From JACVRW01 sp963812415 (lineage in GTDB: Bacteria > Actinomycetota > Thermoleophilia > Solirubrobacterales > Thermoleophilaceae), in assembly GCA_963812415.1 (NCBI GenBank), contig CAWEVH010000024.1:62001-126000 (forward strand): a stretch of DNA of 64,000 nt, read 5' to 3'. Of this stretch, positions 24,565 to 32,703 are shown one piece after another. Within the stretch, counting starts at the first letter, position 1, and every line of letters starts with the position of its first letter. The translations under genes were made by a program, and so were the position numbers. Below the pieces are notes generated by a model. The model worked only from the letters and a program-made list of their open reading frames with translations, was not told the origin of the DNA and searched no databases.

Positions 24565-25878
24565 GTGAGCACCTCCCGCGACATCGAGCGCTACGCCGGC
24601 CTCTTCGCGTCGCGGACCAGGGTCATGAAGTCATCGGCGATGCGCGACCTCATGGCGGTCACCGCGCGCCCGGAGGTGATCTCGCTGGCCGGCGGGCTGC
24701 CGGACACGAGCACGTTCCCGCCCGACACGTTCGCGGCGGTGGCCCAGCGGATCGCCGCGGAGTCGTGCGCGAAGGCCCTGCAATACGGGCCGACGGAGGG
24801 GCTCGCGGAGACCCGCGAGTGCATCGCCCAGGTGATGGCCGCGGAGGACATGCAGGTGGCGCCGGAGGACGTGCTCGTGACCACGGGCGGCCAGCAGGTG
24901 ATCGACCTGGTGGCAAAGACGCTGATCGACCCCGGCGACGTGGTGCTCGCGGAGGGACCGACCTACCCGGGCGCGGTGCCCGTCTTCTCGGCTTACCAGG
25001 CCGAGGTGATCCAGATCGAGATGGACGCCCAGGGCATGCGGGTGGACCTGCTCGAGCAAACACTCGACCGGCTCGAGCGGCGGCCCAAGTTCATCTACAC
25101 GGTGCCGACCTTCCAGAACCCGGGCGGCATGACGATGTCGCTCGCACGCCGGCGCCGGCTCGTCGAGCTCGCCCACGAGCGCGAGCTGCTCGTGCTGGAG
25201 GACAACCCCTACGGCCTGCTGCGCTACGAGGGCGACCCGCTGCCGCCCCTGTATGCGCTCGATCGTGGCGTCTTTGTCATGTACCTCGGCACCTTCTCGA
25301 AGATCCTCTCGCCGGGAATCCGACTCGGCTGGGTGGCGGCGCCGGCGCCGGTGCTCGAGAAGCTGAACCTCGGCAAGCAGGGCACCGACCTCTGCACCTC
25401 CACCCTCTCCCAGCTGATGGTGCAGGCGTACTTCGAGCGCGGCAACTGGCGCGACTACGTGGGCTCGCTCGTGGACGTCTATCGCACGCGCCGCGACACG
25501 ATGCTCGACGCGCTGGCGGAGCATTTCCCGCCGCAGGCCGAATGGACGCGGCCCTCCGGCGGCCTGTTCGTCTGGGCCACCCTGCCCGACTTCATCGACA
25601 CCACCGACCTGCTGGCCCGCGCCCTGCGCGACAACGTCGCCTTCGTGCCGGGCGAGGCCGCCTACCTCGACGGGCGCGGGCGCTCCTCGATGCGTCTGAA
25701 CTTCTCGGCCTCGCCGGAGGACGCGATCCGCGAAGGGATCCGCCGCATCGGCGAGGTCGTGACCGAGCAGGTTCAGCTCTACGGCACGCTCACGGGCGAG
25801 GTCGAGGCGCCGGCCGGCGGCAAGCTGCTGCGAATGCCGCCGCCCGCCGAGCGCGAGCGCCGTGCCCGGGGCTCCTGA
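24565..25878 (+). CDS. PLP-dependent aminotransferase, class I/II (LysN/2-aminoadipate type)
   Basis: A 437-residue fold-type I aminotransferase. Family marks are ISLAGGLPDTSTFP, QYGPTEGLAETRECI, TVPTFQNPGGMTMS, LVLEDNPYGLLRYEG and the PLP lysine in GTFSKILSPGIRLGW. The sequence is that of the free-standing enzymes related to MocR C-terminal domains, such as 2-aminoadipate transaminase LysN, but it lacks a DNA-binding domain. The exact amino-acid substrate is uncertain. The start is GTG 24565. The ddl gene follows at once (TGAGGTG). This pairing raises the idea that it makes an amino acid or D-amino acid precursor for the wall, but there is no direct evidence. Confidence 0.85.
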   Translation: MSTSRDIERYAGLFASRTRVMKSSAMRDLMAVTARPEVISLAGGLPDTSTFPPDTFAAVAQRIAAESCAKALQYGPTEGLAETRECIAQVMAAEDMQVAPEDVLVTTGGQQVIDLVAKTLIDPGDVVLAEGPTYPGAVPVFSAYQAEVIQIEMDAQGMRVDLLEQTLDRLERRPKFIYTVPTFQNPGGMTMSLARRRRLVELAHERELLVLEDNPYGLLRYEGDPLPPLYALDRGVFVMYLGTFSKILSPGIRLGWVAAPAPVLEKLNLGKQGTDLCTSTLSQLMVQAYFERGNWRDYVGSLVDVYRTRRDTMLDALAEHFPPQAEWTRPSGGLFVWATLPDFIDTTDLLARALRDNVAFVPGEAAYLDGRGRSSMRLNFSASPEDAIREGIRRIGEVVTEQVQLYGTLTGEVEAPAGGKLLRMPPPAERERRARGS

Positions 25879-25879
25879 G

Positions 25880-26818
25880 GTGAGCAGGGTCGCCGTCCTG
25901 AAGGGCGGGCGCTCGCTGGAGCGGCAGGTGTCGCTGCGCTCGGGCGCCCGGGTCGAGGACGCGCTCGACCGGCTCGGCCACGAGGTGGTCCCGATCGACG
26001 CCGGCGTGGACCTGATCCGGCGCCTGCGCGAGGCCGGGCCCGACGTCGCCTTCATCGCGATGCACGGCCGCGACGGCGAGGACGGAACGGTCCAGGAGCT
26101 GCTCGAGATCCTGGGCATCCCCTACACCGGCTCGGGCGTGCTCGCCTGCGCCCGGTCGATGGACAAGGTGCTCGCCAAGCACCTGATGATCGAGGCCGGG
26201 ATCCCCACGCCCGAGTTCTTCGCCTTCAACCAGGCCGCGTTCCGCGAGCTGGGCGCCGCCGAGGCGTTGCCGGCGATCGAGGAGCGCCTCGACTTCCCGA
26301 TCGTGGTCAAGCCCTCGAGCCAGGGGTCGGCACTCGGGATCAAGTTCGCCCGTACCGCGGCCGACGTGCCGGCCGCGCTGGTCGCCGCCTTCTCCTACGA
26401 CTCGCGCGTGCTGCTCGAGCGTCACGTGGACGGCCGCGACCTCGCCGTCTCGATCCTGGACGGCCGGCCGCTCCCGGTGGTCGAGGCGGTGCCGCGCGAG
26501 GAGGAGTTCTACGACTTCGAGGCCCGCTACGAGATCGGCCGCACCGACTTCGTGTGCCCGGCCGAGCTGCCCGAGGGAGTTGGCGAGCGGGCGCAGGAGC
26601 TGGCGCTTCGCACCTACGCCCTGCTGGGCTGTGCGGCGTTCGCGCGTGTCGATCTGATGGTCGACGCCGAGGGCGAGCTGACCGTGCTCGAGACCAACGT
26701 CATCCCGGGACTGACCGAGACCAGCCTGCTGCCCCAGGCGGCCGAGGCCGCCGGCATCGGCTTCGACGAGCTCGTGGGGAGAATTCTCGAGTTGGCGCCT
26801 GCCGGTGCGCGCTACTGA
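25880..26818 (+). CDS. ddl: D-alanine-D-alanine ligase-like ATP-grasp enzyme (first of two)
   Basis: Ddl joins two D-alanines for peptidoglycan precursors. This 312-residue copy has the N-terminal VAVLKGGRSLERQVSLRSG with the first-substrate Glu, the ATP-grasp strand LDFPIVVKPSSQGSALGIKF and the metal site VLETNVIPGLTETSLLP. The omega-loop reads FYDFEARY where most Ddl enzymes, including the second copy at 55385, have YDYEAKY; the Lys and one Tyr are replaced. That may change specificity or merely be drift. GTG 25880 is one base after the aminotransferase stop; GTG 25862 is an in-frame alternative. The 3' end overlaps the convergent BFN gene by seven bases. Confidence 0.88.
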   Translation: MSRVAVLKGGRSLERQVSLRSGARVEDALDRLGHEVVPIDAGVDLIRRLREAGPDVAFIAMHGRDGEDGTVQELLEILGIPYTGSGVLACARSMDKVLAKHLMIEAGIPTPEFFAFNQAAFRELGAAEALPAIEERLDFPIVVKPSSQGSALGIKFARTAADVPAALVAAFSYDSRVLLERHVDGRDLAVSILDGRPLPVVEAVPREEEFYDFEARYEIGRTDFVCPAELPEGVGERAQELALRTYALLGCAAFARVDLMVDAEGELTVLETNVIPGLTETSLLPQAAEAAGIGFDELVGRILELAPAGARY

Positions 26819-27306
26819 TCCTCGCCGCTGGCGAAGTCCTCCGGCGTGACGTTGTCGAGGAAGTCCTTGAACTTCTCGACGACCTCCTCGGTGTCCTCGA
26901 CCTCGTGCTCGAACTCGATCGCGGACTCGGAGATCACGTCCTCGGCGGCGAAGATCGGGGCGCCCGTGCGCACGGCCAGCGCGAGCGCATCCGAGGGCCG
27001 CGAGTCAATCGGAATCTCACGGCCGTTCAGCTGGAGGGTCACCTCGGCGTAGAACGTGTTCTCACGCAGCTCGGTGACCGCGACCCGCGAGCAGCTCACC
27101 TCGAGCTCGGACAGCATCTCGCTGATCAGGTCGTGCGTCATCGGGCGCGGCGTATTGGCTCCCTGGAGCTTCATCAGGATCGCGGCCGCCTCGGGGTGGC
27201 CGATCCAGATCGGGAGGAACTTGTTGCCCTCACGCGTCTTCAGGAGCACGATCGGCTGCTTGCCGACCATGTCGAAGCTCACGCCGTAAATCACCATCTC
27301 CTGCAT
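26812..27306 (-). CDS. bifunctional nuclease-family protein (BFN, DUF151)
   Basis: A 164-residue protein of the DUF151 family, some members of which show nuclease activity. MVIYGVSFDMVGKQPIVLLK and FLPIWIGHPEAAAILMKLQG are the family core, followed by RPMTHDLISEMLSEL and PIDSRPSDALALAVRTGAPI. The C-terminal part is an acidic helix (EFEHEVEDTEEVVEKFKDFL). The start is ATG 27306, or 27297 as the alternative. It is downstream of a strong hairpin at 27361-27386 that separates it from tRNA-Ile. In actinobacteria this gene is usually single-copy, and its physiological role is unclear. Confidence 0.9.
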   Translation of the reverse strand: MQEMVIYGVSFDMVGKQPIVLLKTREGNKFLPIWIGHPEAAAILMKLQGANTPRPMTHDLISEMLSELEVSCSRVAVTELRENTFYAEVTLQLNGREIPIDSRPSDALALAVRTGAPIFAAEDVISESAIEFEHEVEDTEEVVEKFKDFLDNVTPEDFASGEDQ

Positions 27307-27360
27307 CTGCTCGACAGTCTAGACCGGGAGCGAAACACGACCGCCCTCTCGCAAACGACG

Positions 27361-27386
27361 GGAGCCCCCGCCTTGACGGGGGCTCC
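27361..27386 (-). terminator. perfect 10-bp hairpin downstream of tRNA-Ile
   Basis: GGAGCCCCCG and CGGGGGCTCC form a perfect stem with a six-base loop. It lies 27 bases beyond the 3' end of tRNA-Ile in the direction of its transcription and before the BFN start. No clear T-run follows, as is common in high-GC actinobacteria, so intrinsic termination is probable rather than certain. Confidence 0.65.
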
Positions 27387-27412
27387 GGCACTCGCCTGTT
27401 CGAGGTTCGGAG

Positions 27413-27486
27413 TGGGCGATCCTGGACTCGAACCAGGGACCTCGTCCTTATCAGAGACGCGCTCTAACCGGCTGAGCTAATCGCCC
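27413..27486 (-). tRNA. tRNA-Ile (GAT)
   Basis: A 74-base cloverleaf: acceptor GGGCGAT/ATCGCCC, D-arm GCTC/GAGC, anticodon loop CTGATAA giving anticodon GAT, and T-arm CCTGG-TTCGAGT-CCAGG. CCA is not encoded. It lies between the parB end and the BFN gene, outside any rRNA operon. Confidence 0.95.
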
Positions 27487-27522
27487 GCGCCGGCCGATTG
27501 TAGCGGTGCCCCGAGGCTCGGC

Positions 27523-27591
27523 TGAGCCTGGATCCGCCGAGGCCTGGCGAGTGTTTCCGCGCCGGAGGCCGAGGCGGTGGATCCAGGCTCA
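27523..27591 (-). terminator. large inverted repeat at the parB 3' end
   Basis: Arms TGAGCCTGGATCCGCC (27523-27538) and GGTGGATCCAGGCTCA (27576-27591) pair over 16 positions with one G-T wobble, leaving a loop of 37 bases. The parB stop codon (27589-27591) is part of the arm. The likely role is termination of the rpmH-to-parB transcript and separation from tRNA-Ile. Confidence 0.55.
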
Positions 27592-28470
27592 GGCGGCCCG
27601 GCGCAGGGGTGCGCGCAGGATTCGCTCGGCCAGCTCGACCGCCTCCGCGGGGGTGTCGAACTCGAGCTCGGCCCGGCAGCCCTCCCCCCTCGCCCTGACC
27701 CGGACGTCGCGGCCGAGCGCCGCCGAGAGCGCGTCCTCGGCGGCCGCGAGCGCCTCCGCGAGGTCGGGCTGGACCACCGCCCGCGGGCGCGGCGGCTCCG
27801 TGCTCCCGGTCTCCGCCTCGCGCGCGCGTCGCTCGGTCTCGCGCACCGACCAGGCGCCGTCGCGGGCGGCGAACGCGAGCTGCCGTCTCGTGGCGTGGTC
27901 CTTGCAGAGGAGGATCGCCCGCCCGTGGCCCTCGCTGAGCTCGCCCGTCTCGATCAGCTCGAGCGCCTGATCGGGCAGCTCGAGCAGGCGGATCAGGTTG
28001 GAGATCGCAACCCGGCTCCGCCCCACGCGGCGCCCGACCTCCTCCTTCGTGAGCCCGAGGTCGTCGACCAGCATCGCGCAGGCGCGGGCCTCCTCGATCG
28101 CGTTCAGGTCGACCCGCGCCATGTTCTCCGCGAGGGCGAGGTCGAGGCGCTCCCAGTCGTCCGCCTCGCGCACGACCGCCGGGATGGACTCGAGCTCAGC
28201 GATCCGTGCCGCGCGCAGGCGCCGCTCGCCTGCCACGAGCTCGTAGTCGCCGCCCGGCAACGCGCGCACCACGATCGGCTGGAGCAACCCGCGCGCGCGG
28301 ATCGACTCCGCTAGCTCCGCCAGCGCCGACTCGTCGAACGCCCGCCGCGGCTGGCGGGGATTGGGCTTGACCAGCTCGACGGGCAGCTCGCGCAGGCCCT
28401 CCTCCCCCTTCGCTCCCCGGGGCAGGATCGCCGCGAGGCCACGACCCATCCCGAGCCGGTCCTCAGGCAC
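27589..28470 (-). CDS. parB: chromosome-partitioning protein ParB
   Basis: ParB is the CTP-dependent clamp that loads on parS near the origin and guides chromosome segregation. At 293 residues it has the family order: an N-terminal GRGLAAILP, ParB/Srx-domain motifs GLLQPIVVRAL and LVAGERRLRAA (CTP-binding GERR), then ENMARVDLNAIEEA. The helix-turn-helix LTKEEVGRRVGRSRVAISNLIRLL and LSEGHGRAIL follow. The C-terminal dimer region is near the end. ATG 28470 overlaps the parA stop by eight bases. Two parS-like sites are in the window at 30064 and 34186. Confidence 0.96.
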   Translation of the reverse strand: MPEDRLGMGRGLAAILPRGAKGEEGLRELPVELVKPNPRQPRRAFDESALAELAESIRARGLLQPIVVRALPGGDYELVAGERRLRAARIAELESIPAVVREADDWERLDLALAENMARVDLNAIEEARACAMLVDDLGLTKEEVGRRVGRSRVAISNLIRLLELPDQALELIETGELSEGHGRAILLCKDHATRRQLAFAARDGAWSVRETERRAREAETGSTEPPRPRAVVQPDLAEALAAAEDALSAALGRDVRVRARGEGCRAELEFDTPAEAVELAERILRAPLRRAA

Positions 28471-29221
28471 GGGCGGCCACCTCCTTCGCGAGCTTCAGGT
28501 AGGCGACCGAGCCGGCGCTCTGGGGCGCATGCCGCAGCACCGGCAGGCCGAAGCTCGGAGCCTCGCCGAGCCGCACGCTGCGGGGCACCACGGTGTCGAA
28601 AACGAGCTCGGGGAAGTGCTCGCGCAGCTCGCGCTCGACGTCGCGCGCGAGCCGCGTACGGCCGTCGTGCATCGTCAGGATCATCCCCGCGACGGTCAGG
28701 CGCGGGTTGAGCTCCTGGCGGATCAGGGAGAGCGTGTCGAGCAGCTGGGCGAGGCCCTCGAGGGCGAAGTACTCCGTCTGCACCGGGACGATCACCTTGT
28801 CCGCGGCCACGAGCGCATTGACGGTGAGCGGGCCCAGCGACGGCGGACAGTCGAGCAACGTGAGCAGGTAGCGCTCGCGCACGCCGCCGAGCCGGCCGCG
28901 CAGGATCGACTCCGAGCCGGCGATCCGCGGCAGCTCGACGTTCGCCCCCGCAAGTTCGGGCGTAGACGAAACCGCGTCGAGCCGCTCGTGGCCGCTCGGG
29001 ATCGCGGCGCCCGCGAGCGTGAGCTCCCCCGCCAGGCAGTCGTAGACGTTGGGGGAGCCGTCCTTGGGCAGGCCGAGCGCAACCGTGGCGTTGCACTGCG
29101 GATCGAGGTCGACGAGCAGGGTCGGATAGCCCGCGTCCGCGATGCTCGCGGCGAGGTTGACGGCGGTGGTGGTCTTACCCACCCCACCCTTCTGGTTGGC
29201 GATCGCGACGACGCTGCCCAT
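28463..29221 (-). CDS. parA: chromosome-partitioning ATPase ParA (Soj)
   Basis: ParA is the Walker ATPase that works with ParB to move origins apart. The deviant Walker A IANQKGGVGKTTTAVNLA is at the N-terminus, followed by LLVDLDPQCNATVALG (A') and LLDCPPSLGPLTVNAL (B). ATG 29221 (MGSVVAIAN) gives 252 residues; in-frame sequence further up is Pro/Gly/Arg-rich and unlike the family. It is translated just ahead of parB (8-base overlap) and follows rsmG by about 90 bases. Confidence 0.96.
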   Translation of the reverse strand: MGSVVAIANQKGGVGKTTTAVNLAASIADAGYPTLLVDLDPQCNATVALGLPKDGSPNVYDCLAGELTLAGAAIPSGHERLDAVSSTPELAGANVELPRIAGSESILRGRLGGVRERYLLTLLDCPPSLGPLTVNALVAADKVIVPVQTEYFALEGLAQLLDTLSLIRQELNPRLTVAGMILTMHDGRTRLARDVERELREHFPELVFDTVVPRSVRLGEAPSFGLPVLRHAPQSAGSVAYLKLAKEVAARA

Positions 29222-29309
29222 CGGGTTGGACGCTACGGCGGCGGTCGGTCGGAATGGCGCCCACTTCCCGCCGTCTCCCGTCATTCGCCGGTTCGGCTCC
29301 GAACCCTCC

Positions 29310-29939
29310 TCAGCCGAGCGGCCGCTTGCGCGCCATCCCCGGGCGCCGCGGGAAGCCCTCCGGCGTCGGCGCCAGCTTGCGAAAGACGTGCAGGTGGTGA
29401 TCGCGCGCGCCCTCGAAGGGCGTGACCGCGACAACTGACTCGACTGCCAGGCCAAGACGCTCCGCGGCCTGCGCTCCACCCGCCTCCTCTTCGGCGGAGC
29501 GGCGGCCCTTCCAGGCGACGAGCCGGCCGTCACGGATCAGGAGCGGCGCCGCGTACTCGCACAGCACCGGCAGCGAGGCGAGCGCGCGGGCGGTCACGAG
29601 GTCGTACGCCTCTGCGCCGCCGCCGAGCGCCGGCGGGCGCCCGCCCCACTCCTCGGCGCGCGCCGTGACCGCGCGGGCGTTCGCGATCTCCGCCTCCCGT
29701 GCCAGGCGCTCGATCAGCGCGGCCTTGCGCCCGGCCGACTCGATGAGGTCGACACGCGCCCGGGGCAGCGCGATCGCCAGGGCGAGACCGGGGAAGCCGG
29801 CGCCGGCCCCGAGGTCGGCTACCCGCCGCGCGCCGGCGACGCCGGGCAGCTCGAGCGCGCTCAGCGAGTCGGCCACGTGCACGTCGAGGGCGGCCTGTGG
29901 GTCGCTCACGGTGGTGTGCGGGTCCGGCTCGGCCGCCAA
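29310..29939 (-). CDS. rsmG: 16S rRNA (guanine-N7) methyltransferase RsmG
   Basis: RsmG methylates G527 of 16S rRNA using SAM. Family motifs are HVADSLSALELPG, VADLGAGAGFPGLALAIALP, LIESAGRKAALIERL, ARAVTARAEEW and VTARALASLPVLCEYAAPLL. TTG 29939 gives 209 residues. However, the residues coded just upstream in the same frame (LSAGARLQLERLLSALAAEP) also look like a normal RsmG N-terminus. No ATG, GTG or TTG exists between there and the jag stop, so either a CTG start is used or an indel has hidden the real start. A parS-like site lies in this leader. Confidence 0.9.
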   Translation of the reverse strand: MAAEPDPHTTVSDPQAALDVHVADSLSALELPGVAGARRVADLGAGAGFPGLALAIALPRARVDLIESAGRKAALIERLAREAEIANARAVTARAEEWGGRPPALGGGAEAYDLVTARALASLPVLCEYAAPLLIRDGRLVAWKGRRSAEEEAGGAQAAERLGLAVESVVAVTPFEGARDHHLHVFRKLAPTPEGFPRRPGMARKRPLG

Positions 29940-30063
29940 CGCGCTCAGGAGACGCTCCAGCTGAAGGCGGGCGCCGGCGGACAGCCGGTGGCGGCTCGCC
30001 AGCGTCTCGAGCGTGGAGCGAAACCGTGCGCAGCCGGCCGAGCCGGCTGCTTGCTGCCGACGC

Positions 30064-30077
30064 GTTTCCCGTGAAAC
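30064..30077 (-). promoter_or_regulatory. parS-like ParB-binding site (left of dnaA)
   Basis: On the minus strand the site reads GTTTCACGGGAAAC, one base away from the canonical core GTTTCACGTGAAAC. It lies between the jag stop and rsmG. An identical 14-mer occurs at 34186-34199 in the opposite orientation. ParA and ParB are encoded 1-2.5 kb away. The exact duplication of the same single-base variant makes chance unlikely. Confidence 0.75.
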
Positions 30078-30089
30078 GCCCAGCGGGCG

Positions 30090-30791
30090 CTACTCCCGGT
30101 AGCTCGGGGCCGGCGACACCACGAGCCGGCGGTCGGGCTCGTCGCCCTCGCTATGCGTCTCCACGTCGCCCCGCTCGCTGAGGTAGGTGTGCACCACCTT
30201 GCGCTCCGTCGCGCGCATCGGCTCGAGCTCCACGGCCCGCTCGAAGCGGATCGCCTCGGCGGCGGCCCGGTCGGCCATCCGGTGGAGCGCGTGCTCGCGG
30301 CGCTCGCGGTAGCCGGCGGCGTCGACCACCACCTGCTTTCGCTCGCCGGAGCCGAGGAACGCGGCGCGGAACGCGATGTGCTGGAGCGCGTCGATGGTCG
30401 ACCCGTGCTTGCCGATCAGCAGGCCGAGCTCCTCGCCGTTCACCGTCGCCCGGATCTCGTCGTCACGTTCGTCGACGTCCACCGTGGCGCGCAGGCCGAG
30501 CGCGTGCACGACGCGCGCCACGATCGCCCGTACGCGCTCCGCGGGCTCCTCCGGGATCGACTCGGCGACGGCGCGCCAGGTCTCGACATCGACCTCCGCG
30601 CGCACGCGCGCGAGGCCACCCGACCCGCCCTCGCCCGGCTCCTCGGTGACGTCGAAACGCACGCACTCGGCGTTGATGCCGGGGAAGCGCGGCTCGAGCG
30701 CCTTCATCGCGGCCCACTTCGCCTCGCCCAGGGTCTCGCCCTGCGCCTCGGCCCAGAGCTCCTCGGGGCGCGGCTCCTCGCTCACGGACAT
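30090..30791 (-). CDS. jag: Jag/KhpB RNA-binding protein
   Basis: A 233-residue RNA-binding protein (SpoIIIJ-associated, KhpB). Order of parts: an N-terminal Jag_N-like region (EAQGETLGEAKWAAMKALEP), a KH domain with the GxxG loop GLLIGKHGSTIDALQHIAF, and an R3H domain (MRATERKVVHTYLSERGDVE) with the Arg-x3-His pattern. KhpB is linked to small-RNA binding and cell division/elongation control in Gram-positives. It sits 13 bases after yidC, the standard order in the rpmH-rnpA-yidD-yidC-jag-rsmG-parAB block. Confidence 0.93.
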   Translation of the reverse strand: MSVSEEPRPEELWAEAQGETLGEAKWAAMKALEPRFPGINAECVRFDVTEEPGEGGSGGLARVRAEVDVETWRAVAESIPEEPAERVRAIVARVVHALGLRATVDVDERDDEIRATVNGEELGLLIGKHGSTIDALQHIAFRAAFLGSGERKQVVVDAAGYRERREHALHRMADRAAAEAIRFERAVELEPMRATERKVVHTYLSERGDVETHSEGDEPDRRLVVSPAPSYRE

Positions 30792-30804
30792 GGTCGCGGC
30801 ACGC

Positions 30805-31701
30805 TCAGCGCCGCCGTCCGGAGCGCTTCTTCTTCTTGCGCGGCGAGGCCGGCGGAGGCTTGGCCGGCCCGCCGTTGCCGCCCGTGGGCGCGCCCGCCTT
30901 CGCCTTCGACCTGCCCTTCGTCTTCGCGGGCGCCGCGTCGCCGTCCGCGACCGCCGCCGCTGCCGCCGGCGCCGGCTTCCCCCGCGCGGGCGCCGACTTG
31001 GCCTTCTGGTCCTCCTCGGCCTCTCGGTCGAGCACCGGCTTCGGGTACAGCTTCCTCACCAGCAGCTGCTGCCCGATCGTCCACACGTTGGTGGTGATCC
31101 AGTAGAGGATCAGCCCCGCCTCGAAGTTGATGATGAAGATGACGAAGACGAACGGCAGCGCGAGCATGATGCGCCGCTGCATCGGGTCCGCGCTGATCGC
31201 CGTGACCGCGCTGGCCGCGAGCTGGGTGCCGACGTAGAGGACGATGAGCACGCCCAGCAGCACCGGGTCGGTGACCTTGGCCGCGAGGTCGTCGATCGGG
31301 AAGAAGCCCGGGTTCGCGGCGATGTCCTCCTGGAAGGAGTCGGAGCGCAGCAGGTAGAACAGCGAGATGAAGAACGGGACCTGGAGCAGCAGCGGCAGGC
31401 AGGAGCCGAGCGGGTTGACCTTCTCCTGCTGGTAGAAGGCCATGACCTCCTGCTGCATGCGCTGCTTGTCGTCCTTGTAGCGCTCCTGGATCTTCTTGAT
31501 CTCGGGCTGCAGCGTCTGGAGGCGCTGCATCGACTTCACGCCCTTGAAGGTGAGCGGCAGGATCACGATGCGGACCGTGAAGGTCAGCAGGATGATGGAC
31601 CAGCCCCAGGAGTTCGGGCCGTCGCCGATCACGCCGTGCCAGAACTCGAGCACCCACTCGCAGGCGTCGATGAGAGGCTGAAGGACGTTGGCGATGAACA
31701 T
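30805..31701 (-). CDS. yidC: membrane protein insertase YidC/Oxa1
   Basis: YidC inserts proteins into the membrane, alone or with SecYEG. This 298-residue short (Gram-positive type) form has five hydrophobic segments. The cytosolic coiled hairpin QRLQTLQPEIKKIQERYKDD lies after helix 1, and the conserved hydrophilic-groove Arg is in LLTFTVRIVILP. The C-terminal 75 residues are rich in Lys, Ala and Pro and end KKKKRSGRRR, a basic tail that in other YidC proteins contacts the ribosome. It begins three bases after yidD. Confidence 0.95.
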   Translation of the reverse strand: MFIANVLQPLIDACEWVLEFWHGVIGDGPNSWGWSIILLTFTVRIVILPLTFKGVKSMQRLQTLQPEIKKIQERYKDDKQRMQQEVMAFYQQEKVNPLGSCLPLLLQVPFFISLFYLLRSDSFQEDIAANPGFFPIDDLAAKVTDPVLLGVLIVLYVGTQLAASAVTAISADPMQRRIMLALPFVFVIFIINFEAGLILYWITTNVWTIGQQLLVRKLYPKPVLDREAEEDQKAKSAPARGKPAPAAAAAVADGDAAPAKTKGRSKAKAGAPTGGNGGPAKPPPASPRKKKKRSGRRR

Positions 31702-31704
31702 GGG

Positions 31705-31956
31705 TCAGGCCTGGGGGCGTGGGCGGAACAGCTTCTGGTCCTCCACGTAATCGACTCCGCCGTGACTCCAGGGGTTGCAGCGCAGCAACCGCCAGGCGGC
31801 GAGGACGACGCCCCGCAGCACACCGTAGCGACGCACGGCGTCCACGGCGTACTGGGAGCAGGTGGGATGGTACTTACAGCGCGCGGGCAGGGCCGGCGAG
31901 ATGGCCCGCTGATAGAGGCGGACCGGGGCCAGCAGGACGGTCCGCAGCGCGGTCAC
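31705..31956 (-). CDS. yidD: membrane protein insertion efficiency factor YidD
   Basis: An 83-residue YidD. The family core is complete: LYQRAISPALPARCKYHPTC with its two cysteines, SQYAVDAVRRYG and LLRCNPWSHGGVD. YidD improves YidC-dependent insertion. Its start overlaps the rnpA stop by four bases. Confidence 0.95.
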   Translation of the reverse strand: MTALRTVLLAPVRLYQRAISPALPARCKYHPTCSQYAVDAVRRYGVLRGVVLAAWRLLRCNPWSHGGVDYVEDQKLFRPRPQA

Positions 31957-32336
31957 CGGTTCGGCTCCTCGCCGGCGAGGCCGGCTTCCGTCAACACCGC
32001 TCGGAGCGCCTCCTCGACAGCCTGCTCACTGCCCTCGCGCGCCAGCTCCCCCGCCGCGGGCCGGGCGACGATCACGAAGTCGTGGCTGTCGCTCAGGCCG
32101 TCGGCGCTCGCCCAGAAGGCGTCTCGCAGGAGGCGCTTCATGCGGTTGCGCTCGACCGCGCCGCCCAGCTTGCGCCCCACCGAGACTCCGAGCCGCGGCT
32201 CGCGATCCTCGTCGGCACGCGGGAACACGTACACGACCAGATAGCGACTGGCATGCGAGCGGCCCTCGCGGTAGACGCGCTCGAACTCGCCGCTGCGCGA
32301 CAGCCTGCGGCGCTTCCGGCGCGCGCGGTCGGCCAT
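31953..32336 (-). CDS. rnpA: ribonuclease P protein component
   Basis: The protein subunit of RNase P, which matures tRNA 5' ends. The 127 residues start MADRARRKRRRLSRSGEFERV. The RNA-binding RNR-like helix is GRKLGGAVERNRMKRLLRDA, preceded by LVVYVFPRADEDREPRLGVS. It lies four bases after the rpmH stop, the near-universal pairing. Confidence 0.94.
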   Translation of the reverse strand: MADRARRKRRRLSRSGEFERVYREGRSHASRYLVVYVFPRADEDREPRLGVSVGRKLGGAVERNRMKRLLRDAFWASADGLSDSHDFVIVARPAAGELAREGSEQAVEEALRAVLTEAGLAGEEPNR

Positions 32337-32340
32337 GGCG

Positions 32341-32475
32341 CTAGGGCGTGAGCCGCTTGCGGCCCTTGTCCCGGCGGCGCTTCAGCAGCCTCCGGCCGGC
32401 GCGAGAGCTCATCCGAGCACGGAATCCGTGGGTGCGAGCGCGCTTGCGCTTCTTCGGCTGGTAGGTCCGCTTCAT
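32341..32475 (-). CDS. rpmH: 50S ribosomal protein L34
   Basis: A 44-residue L34: MKRTYQPKKRKRARTHGFRA, then the usual MSSRAGRRLLKRRRDKGRKR ending LTP. ATG 32475 is fixed by family length; the in-frame sequence further up is not conserved. It is the first gene of the leftward origin block and is divergent from dnaA. Confidence 0.97.
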   Translation of the reverse strand: MKRTYQPKKRKRARTHGFRARMSSRAGRRLLKRRRDKGRKRLTP

Positions 32476-32703
32476 CGGGACAGCCAGGGTACAAGATCGC
32501 TCGTCCGCCGCCCGTCGATTTCGTGTCGACAACGTCGGAAACGCTTTTCTCGCGTTTTGCGAGGGGCCCCCCGGTGGGCCGGCTCACCCTCCGGAACGCA
32601 GGTGTAGACTCGCTTCGCCGAGGGTCTTTCGAGCCGCAGGCCGGCGTCGCCCTCCCTTTCCCACCAGCCTTCATCCGGACCCCGAGGAGGGTCGCGACTT
32701 CCT
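32476..32703. other. rpmH-dnaA intergenic region (origin neighbourhood)
   Basis: These 228 bases separate the divergent rpmH and dnaA starts and must carry promoters for both. It contains short T/A-richer tracts (tttcgtgtcgacaacg; gcttttctcgcgttttgcg) but no cluster of DnaA boxes close to TTATCCACA that I can find. The dnaA-dnaN gap (34047-34173) has only a weak one (gaatccaca at about 34068). The gene order still places oriC in or next to these gaps. Confidence 0.5.
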
